Source of the DNA: Ascidiaceihabitans sp034111945
GTDB lineage: Bacteria; Pseudomonadota; Alphaproteobacteria; Rhodobacterales; Rhodobacteraceae
Length of the DNA: 64,000 nucleotides
Assembly: GCA_047626725.1 (NCBI GenBank)
Contig: JBLHSG010000007.1
Span: 1 to 64,000 of the forward strand
Direction: 5' to 3'
The notes beneath the pieces were generated by a model. That model did not search any database. It was not told the origin of the DNA and worked only from the letters and a program-made list of their open reading frames with translations. Below are positions 58,359 through 64,000 of the stretch, piece by piece. Positions within the stretch are counted from its first letter, which is position 1. Each line of letters opens with the position of its first letter. The position numbers were made by a program, and so were the translations under genes.

Positions 58359-59870
58359 ATGGAATTCATCTATTACTTTGGTGACGTGTTCACGCCGGTT
58401 AACTTTGGCCTGCTTCTTCTTGGCACGATTGGCGGTCTAATCTTGGGGGCGACGCCTGGTCTTTCGCCGACAATGGCTGTCGCGCTTTTGATCCCGTTCA
58501 CCTTTAGACTTGAGGCGGCGCAGGGGCTTATCTTGCTTGGGGCGGCCTATACTTCGACCGTGGCGGGCGGTGCTGTTTCTGCGATTTTGTTGAAAATTCC
58601 GGGTGCCCCAGCCAACATCGCGACCACGCTCGACGGTCACGCAATGGCGCTGAAGGGCGAAGGGGCCAAGGCCCTGCAATTGTCATTCCTGTCCTCTGCA
58701 GTTGGCGGCGTTTTTGGTGTCCTATTGCTGATTTTTCTGACACCGTTACTGGCCCAATGGGCGCTTGCATTTGGGCCCAGCCACCTGTTCTGGCTCGCCA
58801 TCCTTGGGGTCACAGTCATCGGGTCGTTAGATTCAAATTCGGTGGTCAAAGGATTACTGTCAGGCTGCATTGGATTGTGGCTGGCCACGATCGGTTTCGA
58901 CGACATCATGGGCGCGCAGCGGTTCATTTTTCACCCGTCGTTGGGCGGCGGCATCAACATTATCGCAGCGCTGATTGGCCTGTTCGCCATCCCCCAAGTC
59001 ATCACCATGTTCGCCAAGGGCCGTAAAAACGATGGGGCCGAGGCAATCCAAGTCAAAAAACACCCGATCAAGGATGCCATTTCCGTCCTGTTTCGCAACA
59101 AGCGCGCCTTGGGGATCGGTACAATCACCGGGTCCATCATTGGCTTGATCCCCGGTGTTGGTGGGCAGATTGCAGGGCTGGTGGCCTACGACCAATCCAA
59201 AAAATTCAGCCCTGATCGGGACAAGTTCGGCACAGGCCACCCCGAAGGTTTGATCGCCGCAGAATCCGCAAACAATGCAATGGTTGGGCCGTCGTTGGTG
59301 CCCCTTCTGACCCTGTCTATTCCCGGATCACCGACTGCCGCAGTGCTGTTGGGCGGCCTGTTGATCCATGGTATTTTTCCGGGCACGGACCTGTTCGACA
59401 ATCACCCCGACGTTGCGTGGACGTTCATCAATTCGATGCTGATCGGACAAATCCTGATGTGTATCTTTGGTCTGTTTGTCGCAGGTTTGGCCGCGCGCGT
59501 GGCCCAAGTGCCCCAATCCATGATGGCGGCAATCGTCCTTGGCCTTGCGGTTTTTGGCAGCTATTCGGTGCAATCCAGCATGGGCGATGTCTACGTTATG
59601 GCCGCCCTTGGGGTGATGATGTATTTCCTTGAACGGTTCGGATTTTCCGCCGCACCACTGGTACTGGGCCTGATCCTTGGGCCCATCGCGGAATCAAATT
59701 TCATCCAAGGCAGCATGATTGCCACGGCAACCGACGGCTTGGCCCCCTATTTCCTAACCGGCCCACTGAACCTGTTCCTGATCGCTGTCGTCATCCTGTC
59801 GATCTTTTATTCCGGCTACATGGAACTGCGCACACGCCGCTACACATCAAAAGAGGAAATCATGGCATGA
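58359..59870 (+). CDS. tctA: Tripartite tricarboxylate transporter large permease
   Basis: A 503-residue polytopic membrane protein with the TctA family opening FGLLLLGTIGGLILGATPGL followed by SPTMAVALLIPFTF, a duplicated GTITGSIIGLIPGVGGQIAG near residue 260, and PSLVPLLTLSIPGSPTAAVL. The open frame extends to 58293, but the ATG at 58359 (MEFIYYFGDVFT) is the usual start of the family. The four-base overlap with tctB shows coupled translation. The cargo is set by the TctC receptor; the co-encoded sulfoacetate-type enzymes suggest a sulfonate or other small anion. Confidence 0.93.
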   Translation: MEFIYYFGDVFTPVNFGLLLLGTIGGLILGATPGLSPTMAVALLIPFTFRLEAAQGLILLGAAYTSTVAGGAVSAILLKIPGAPANIATTLDGHAMALKGEGAKALQLSFLSSAVGGVFGVLLLIFLTPLLAQWALAFGPSHLFWLAILGVTVIGSLDSNSVVKGLLSGCIGLWLATIGFDDIMGAQRFIFHPSLGGGINIIAALIGLFAIPQVITMFAKGRKNDGAEAIQVKKHPIKDAISVLFRNKRALGIGTITGSIIGLIPGVGGQIAGLVAYDQSKKFSPDRDKFGTGHPEGLIAAESANNAMVGPSLVPLLTLSIPGSPTAAVLLGGLLIHGIFPGTDLFDNHPDVAWTFINSMLIGQILMCIFGLFVAGLAARVAQVPQSMMAAIVLGLAVFGSYSVQSSMGDVYVMAALGVMMYFLERFGFSAAPLVLGLILGPIAESNFIQGSMIATATDGLAPYFLTGPLNLFLIAVVILSIFYSGYMELRTRRYTSKEEIMA

Positions 59871-60337
59871 GCACCCTCACCCTGCCCCGTCTTCAGCACG
59901 TCATTGGGTCCGGTATTGTCGCGGCTGTCGGCGTTTCCGTCTGCTACATCAGCTACACCCAACAGCCCGCCGAGGCGTTTTTGTTTCCGCGCCTTATCTC
60001 GACTGTGTTTGTGGTTCTGGCGCTTTGGACGTTTCTAAAAGCATGCCTTGGCTGGACCAAAGTCGGCAACGGCATCACGCTGGTACAGTTCAAAAACCTG
60101 GCCCCCGGCCTGATCGTGGCGCTGATCTACATCTTTTGGGCCGCCAAGGGTTTGGGGTTTTACACCGCCACCACAATCGCATTTTTCATTCTGCTTTGCC
60201 TGTACAATCCCGCCCCCCACACGGCGCTGAAATCATGGGTCAAACGCATCATCACGACGGCCTGCTTTATGGCCATAATGTACGGTCTCTTTGCGCGACT
60301 GTTAAATGTTTACACACCGCGAGAGATATTTTTCTGA
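59867..60337 (+). CDS. tctB: Tripartite tricarboxylate transporter small permease
   Basis: A 156-residue protein with four hydrophobic helices, overlapping tctA by four bases. The TctB pattern is visible: YTQQPAEAFLFPRLISTVFV with the conserved P-R before the second helix, and ALIYIFWAAKGLGFYTATTI. Sequence conservation in this subunit is always low, so the call rests on position, size and topology. The receptor gene follows after 40 bp with its own Shine-Dalgarno sequence. Confidence 0.88.
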   Translation: MSTLTLPRLQHVIGSGIVAAVGVSVCYISYTQQPAEAFLFPRLISTVFVVLALWTFLKACLGWTKVGNGITLVQFKNLAPGLIVALIYIFWAAKGLGFYTATTIAFFILLCLYNPAPHTALKSWVKRIITTACFMAIMYGLFARLLNVYTPREIFF

Positions 60338-60377
60338 ACCGCACAAGCGGCAGAATTCACCCAAGGGAGGAACTAAA

Positions 60378-61346
60378 ATGAAGACGTTATTAGTAGGGGC
60401 CGCAATCGCCCTGATGGGCCTGACCCAAACCGCAGTTGCAGACGGCCACGCCAATTATCCAGAACGCCCGATCATGATGATGGTCAGCTACGGTGCGGGT
60501 GGTGCCACCGATTTTCAGGCGCGCATCGTGACTATGACAGCAGGCAACGAGGATGCATTGGGCATGCCCATCGCGATCATCAACAAACCAGGCGCAGGCG
60601 GGCGCGTTGGCTGGAACTGGCTCGCGGGTCAAGCAGACGCTGACGGGTACACGCTGGGGGCCTACAACATCCCGCACTTTATCGCGCAATCCATCAAAGG
60701 CGGCGTGCAATACAGCGCGGACTCTTTTGAACCAATTGCAAACTGGGGGGCCGACCCTGCCGTTCTGGTCGTTGGCAAAGACAGCGCGTTCAACACGCTT
60801 CAGGATGTTCTGGATTTCGCCAAAGCCAACCCCGGCAAACTGACAACATCCGGCGCGGGCCTGTTTGTTGGTCACCACATTGCCGCCTTGCAGATGGAAA
60901 AAGCTGGCGACATGAAAATGGCCTACATCCCGACAAAAGGTGGCGGGGCCGCAGCAATGAAAGCCGTGATTGCGGGGGACGTTATGGCCGGTATCAACAA
61001 CCTGTCCGACGCCTATCGCGCGGCATCTGCGGGCAACGTCAAAATCCTTGCCGTGGCTGATCTGGAACGTAACGAATTTCTGCCAGACGTCCCCACAATG
61101 ATGGAAAGCGGCCTTGCCGTCGACAATGCCTCTGTGAACTTTCGCGGTGTGATGGTGCCAAAAGGCACGCCACAAGCGATCATCGACAAGTTGGCGGCAA
61201 CCGTCCCAACCATGTTCGAAAACAAGCGCGTCAAAGGCAAAATGAAAGCTGGCGGATCGACGATGCACGTCATGACGCGCGACGAAGTGTTGGCAATGTG
61301 GGCCGCACGTGAAGAGACCTTGAAAGACCTGCTCGCGGGCCTTTAA
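60378..61346 (+). CDS. tctC: Tripartite tricarboxylate transporter receptor
   Basis: Periplasmic substrate-binding protein (322 aa). A Sec signal peptide (LLVGAAIALMGLTQTAVA) is followed by DGHANYPERPIMMMVSYGAG, the standard start of mature TctC proteins (YPxRPI...G.GGxxD). The ligand pocket signatures GAGGRVGWNWLAGQADADGY and YIPTKGGGAAAMKAVIAGDV are present. ATG 60378 has AAGGGAGG 9 bases upstream. A stable hairpin lies just after its stop codon. The gene is followed by the SauS-like dehydrogenase gene, so its ligand is probably sulfoacetate or a related acid (inference). Confidence 0.92.
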   Translation: MKTLLVGAAIALMGLTQTAVADGHANYPERPIMMMVSYGAGGATDFQARIVTMTAGNEDALGMPIAIINKPGAGGRVGWNWLAGQADADGYTLGAYNIPHFIAQSIKGGVQYSADSFEPIANWGADPAVLVVGKDSAFNTLQDVLDFAKANPGKLTTSGAGLFVGHHIAALQMEKAGDMKMAYIPTKGGGAAAMKAVIAGDVMAGINNLSDAYRAASAGNVKILAVADLERNEFLPDVPTMMESGLAVDNASVNFRGVMVPKGTPQAIIDKLAATVPTMFENKRVKGKMKAGGSTMHVMTRDEVLAMWAAREETLKDLLAGL

Positions 61347-61354
61347 GAGAACAA

Positions 61355-61383
61355 GACCCTCACCAAATTGCAGGGTGAGGGTC
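61355..61383 (+). promoter_or_regulatory. Intercistronic hairpin downstream of tctC
   Basis: A perfect 10-bp inverted repeat (GACCCTCACC / GGTGAGGGTC, 9-base loop) starts 9 bp after the tctC stop and lies 27 bp before the dehydrogenase start. No T-tract follows. As for the TRAP receptor gene at 7.06 kb, such a stem probably stabilises the receptor mRNA end and sets a higher receptor-to-enzyme ratio. Confidence 0.65.
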
Positions 61384-61409
61384 ACCCAATCGACAATAGG
61401 AAACCGGAT

Positions 61410-62813
61410 ATGACTGTTCTTGATGATCTTGCCCAAGTCGAAGCCATCGTCGCGCGCGCCCGCGCCGCACAGGTCCGGTTCGAAACCGACGGTTCGCAAG
61501 TTCGCTATGACCGCGCAGCAAAAGCGGCGGCATGGGCCATCATGGAACCCGCCCGAAACACGCACCTTGCGCAATTGGCTGTTGAAACAACCGGCCTTGG
61601 CAATGTGCCCGACAAGATCACGAAAAATCACCGCAAAACGCTGGGCCTGATGCGCGATATCGCAACAGCAAAAACCTATGGCGTCGTCCGCGATGACCCC
61701 GAAACCGGCATCACAGAAATCGCCCGCCCCATCGGCGTTATCGGCGCAGTTGTGCCATCGACCAACCCTGCGGCAACGCCCGCCAACAACATTATCAACG
61801 CCCTGAAATGTGGCAATGCAATCGTGCTGTCCCCCTCGCCCAAAGGCGTGCCTGCCTGCGAGGTTCTGATCGGCTACATCCACGCAGAATTCGACAAAAT
61901 TGGCGAAGATCACGATTTGGTCCAAATGGTACCCGGTAAAGGCAGCAAAGAAAAAACCCAACGTTTGTTGGAAATTAGCGATCTAATCGTCGTCACAGGA
62001 TCACAAAACAACGTCAAACGCGCCTATACTTCAGGCACGCCAGCGCTGGCTGTGGGTGCAGGAAACGTCACGGTTATCGTCGATGAAACCTGCGATCTGG
62101 ACGCCACAGCGGTCAAAATCACCGCCTCAAAAACCTTCGATAACGCCACCTCGTGTTCGTCTGAAAATGCGTTGGTTGTGGTCGATGCGATCTACGATGA
62201 TTTTATGGTGGCCCTTGCCAAAGCAGGCGGCGCGCGCATCACAGACGAGGCCGCGATTGTCGCAAAGCTATGGCCAGACGGCCACCTGAACCGTTCCGTT
62301 ATCGCCCAAGACGCCGACAAAATGCTGCAGGCTTTGGGCATGGAACTGGACGTGCCAGTTGGCACAAAGTTCCTCGCGGTTGAGGCAAAAGGCATCGGCC
62401 CCGACCATCCGTTATCTGGGGAAAAACTGTCACGCGTCGCAGCACTGTATCGGGCGCGCGACTTTGACGACGCCCTTAAAATCACCGGTGAAATCATGGC
62501 ATATCAAGGGGCCGGTCATTCGGTTGGCTTGCATTCGAACGACCCAGACCGCGCGATCCATATCGGCACCGTCATCCCGACCTGCCGCGTGATCGTCAAT
62601 CAGGCGCACACGTTTGCGACGGGCGGGTCATTCACCAATGGCATGCCATTTTCGCTGTCGATGGGCTGTGGGTCATGGGGCGGAAATTCGATCGACGACA
62701 ACGTCCATTGGAAGCATTTCATGCAGACCACTAAAATTATCCGGGAAATTCCAGCGCGTGAACCAAAGGTCGAAGACATCTTTTCCGACTATTGGGACGC
62801 TGCTGGCAAATGA
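61410..62813 (+). CDS. sauS: CoA-acylating aldehyde dehydrogenase, probable sulfoacetaldehyde dehydrogenase (SauS)
   Basis: A 467-residue acylating aldehyde dehydrogenase. The catalytic Cys is in ASKTFDNATSCSSENALVVV, the NAD loop in VVTGSQNNVKRAYTSGTPAL, and the ending FTNGMPFSLSMGCGSWGGNS is typical of the SauS/EutE-like subgroup, which lacks the Glu general base of hydrolytic enzymes. In sulfoacetate utilisation SauS reduces sulfoacetyl-CoA to sulfoacetaldehyde. The next gene (4-bp overlap) encodes an AMP-forming ligase, exactly the sauST order. The alternative is an acylating dehydrogenase for another short acid such as succinate semialdehyde. The start is ATG 61410 with AGGA upstream. 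Confidence 0.65.
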   Translation: MTVLDDLAQVEAIVARARAAQVRFETDGSQVRYDRAAKAAAWAIMEPARNTHLAQLAVETTGLGNVPDKITKNHRKTLGLMRDIATAKTYGVVRDDPETGITEIARPIGVIGAVVPSTNPAATPANNIINALKCGNAIVLSPSPKGVPACEVLIGYIHAEFDKIGEDHDLVQMVPGKGSKEKTQRLLEISDLIVVTGSQNNVKRAYTSGTPALAVGAGNVTVIVDETCDLDATAVKITASKTFDNATSCSSENALVVVDAIYDDFMVALAKAGGARITDEAAIVAKLWPDGHLNRSVIAQDADKMLQALGMELDVPVGTKFLAVEAKGIGPDHPLSGEKLSRVAALYRARDFDDALKITGEIMAYQGAGHSVGLHSNDPDRAIHIGTVIPTCRVIVNQAHTFATGGSFTNGMPFSLSMGCGSWGGNSIDDNVHWKHFMQTTKIIREIPAREPKVEDIFSDYWDAAGK

Positions 62814-64000
62814 GCCTGACGTACGACATTTCGCCTCACGACCCACCAAAAGGTACGGTGCGCGATTGGCTAGATCATCGGGCAAATGGGGAAACAGTAG
62901 CGTTCGTCTTTACAGATAGCAGCCCTGATTTGACGTGGGCAGTTCTGCGCGATGAGGCACAAAAAATCGCAAGCGCATTGACTGCGCAAGGGATCGAAAA
63001 AGGTGAGAGCATTGCGATCTTACAGCCCAACGGGCGCGAAGGGATCCTTGCGTTTTACGGTGCGGTTTACGGCGGTTTTCGCGCGACAATGATCAATCTG
63101 GCCGCAGGGCAAGACGCGATTGCCTACGCGCTTGATCACTGCGAGGCACGCATTGCGATGGTCCATGACAGCGTGATCGACATGTTCCAAAACGCACGAC
63201 CACCCGCAATGAAACGTTTGAATGACATCACAGTTTGCGACGTGACCCTGCACGATATCAGCCCGTCGGATCACGCGCTGCTGATGTATACATCTGGCAC
63301 AACGGGGCGACCAAAAGGTGTGGTTCACACGCATTCCAGCCTGCTTGCGGGGGGGTGGACCCCGACGATTGCGCACGGCCTTAGCGATCAGGATCGCGGG
63401 CTATGCGTGCTGCCAATTTGCCATATCAACGGGTTGTGCGTCACGGTTATGGGTGCGCTTGTTTCTGGCGGATCGGTCGCCTTGGCTGAAAAATTTTCGG
63501 CAAGCCGGTTCTGGGATCAAATCGAAACGACCAAATCCACCTGGTTTTCTGTTGTCCCGACGATCATTTCGCATCTGCTGCACAGCGACGCAAATCCAGT
63601 CGCGCACAGCAGCGCACGGTTGCGGTTTGGCCGCTCTGCATCCTCCGCTTTGGCACCCGATGTGCAAACCGCATTCGAAGCGCGGTTTGACCTACCCATC
63701 ATCGAAACCATGGGGCTGACCGAAACCGCCGCACAAATCCTGTCCAATCCCTTGCCCCCCGGTGTTCGCAAAATCGGATCACCCGGGGTGGCTTACGGAA
63801 ACGACGTGACGATCCTGGCCCCTGACCTTGGTGAATGCGCGCCAGATGTCGAAGGCGAAATTGCAATATCCGGCCCGAACGTCATGCTGGAATACCTCAA
63901 GAATCCGAAAGCCACACAGGCTGCATTTCACGGCCGTTGGCTGCGCACTGGCGATTTAGGGCGCAAGGACGCGGACGGCTATCTGTTCGTCACTGGACGC
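62810..64000 (+). CDS. sauT: AMP-forming CoA ligase, probable sulfoacetate-CoA ligase (SauT), cut by window end
   Basis: The first 397 codons of an acyl-CoA-synthetase-family ligase; the frame is still open at 64000. The adenylate motif LLMYTSGTTGRPKGVVHTHS is near residue 165, VLPICHINGLCVTVMGALVS follows, then IIETMGLTETAAQILSNPLP (~305) and LRTGDLGRKDADGYLFVTGR at the edge. The C-terminal lysine domain lies beyond the window. ATGA overlap with the SauS-like gene shows coupled translation. In the known pathway SauT makes sulfoacetyl-CoA for SauS. The sulfonate specificity is inferred from gene order, not from residues I can identify. Confidence 0.7.
   Translation, partial: MSLTYDISPHDPPKGTVRDWLDHRANGETVAFVFTDSSPDLTWAVLRDEAQKIASALTAQGIEKGESIAILQPNGREGILAFYGAVYGGFRATMINLAAGQDAIAYALDHCEARIAMVHDSVIDMFQNARPPAMKRLNDITVCDVTLHDISPSDHALLMYTSGTTGRPKGVVHTHSSLLAGGWTPTIAHGLSDQDRGLCVLPICHINGLCVTVMGALVSGGSVALAEKFSASRFWDQIETTKSTWFSVVPTIISHLLHSDANPVAHSSARLRFGRSASSALAPDVQTAFEARFDLPIIETMGLTETAAQILSNPLPPGVRKIGSPGVAYGNDVTILAPDLGECAPDVEGEIAISGPNVMLEYLKNPKATQAAFHGRWLRTGDLGRKDADGYLFVTGR

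Noticed and set aside
60390..61961. A 523-codon open frame on the minus strand opposite tctC and the SauS-like gene
   Set aside because: It is an antisense shadow produced by GC-rich codon bias; the plus-strand genes have signal peptide, motifs and ribosome-binding sites, and the antisense protein is Cys/His-rich with no family resemblance.
1..64000. tRNA, rRNA and riboswitch genes
   Set aside because: No cloverleaf, conserved rRNA stretch or known riboswitch consensus was noticed by reading either strand; a covariance-model scan would be needed to exclude small RNAs.

Overview
The window looks like a chromosomal segment of a marine alphaproteobacterium of the Rhodobacterales (Roseobacter group). 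This is inferred from the protein families together: TRAP, Liv-type ABC and tripartite tricarboxylate (TctABC) uptake systems, an RTX-repeat protein with a C-terminal Hint domain, DUF1289 and DUF2061 proteins, a perfect FNR-type box and a perfect Irr/ICE-type box. No rRNA or tRNA gene, CRISPR array or intact transposase was seen. The genus cannot be fixed from the sequence.

Layout. 1-1.7 kb: eroded mobile-element debris (a 3'-truncated 290-aa gene, the tail of a second gene and an integrase N-terminus); part of it recurs as an internally deleted copy at 13.04-13.19 kb. 1.8-11.8 kb: a minus-strand catabolic operon (N-formylglutamate-amidohydrolase-like protein, TRAP DctQMP, glutamine-synthetase-like ligase, aldehyde dehydrogenase, Fe-alcohol dehydrogenase, DadA-like oxidase) with a divergent RpiR regulator. 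It probably imports an amine or amino alcohol and degrades it through gamma-glutamyl intermediates. 11.8-13.3 kb: truncated outer-membrane and anchored-protein genes around an intact lipoprotein gene. 13.3-17.3 kb: a split phosphorelay (PhnD-like periplasmic sensor, hybrid kinase, LuxR-type response regulator, separate Hpt). 17.6-28.3 kb: a Liv-type ABC transporter with two acyl-CoA synthetases, then a TetR/NADPH-oxidoreductase pair. 28.7-30.4 kb: a methyltransferase and a LicD-family protein. 31.1-34.2 kb: a response regulator with a degenerate GGDEF domain and a three-PAS histidine kinase behind an FNR-type box.

34.2-39.6 kb: a tightly overlapping surface-glycan operon (GT-C membrane protein, two methyltransferases, GT2, epimerase, HpcH/HpaI aldolase), with the first methyltransferase frameshifted. 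39.7-42.3 kb: XRE regulator, DUF2061, and a MarR/EamA pair with two operator-like palindromes. 42.5-45 kb: the RTX-Hint gene, broken by two frameshifts, one at a perfect tandem repeat. 45-49.9 kb: Dps behind an Irr/ICE-type box, DUF1289, MscS, an unknown 374-aa protein, DUF202 and an FNT channel. 50-57.2 kb: a purine/urate degradation cluster including a PuuE-UraD fusion. 57.2-64 kb: a LacI-controlled operon of TctABC, an acylating sulfoacetaldehyde dehydrogenase (SauS-like) and an AMP-forming ligase (SauT-like, cut by the window end), probably for sulfoacetate.

As a whole the segment is dominated by scavenging of small organic nitrogen, carbon and sulfur compounds. Each uptake system sits next to the enzymes that activate its cargo and, in most cases, a dedicated regulator. 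Several genes were re-started from the longest open frame on the basis of Shine-Dalgarno sequences; these choices are stated in the entries.
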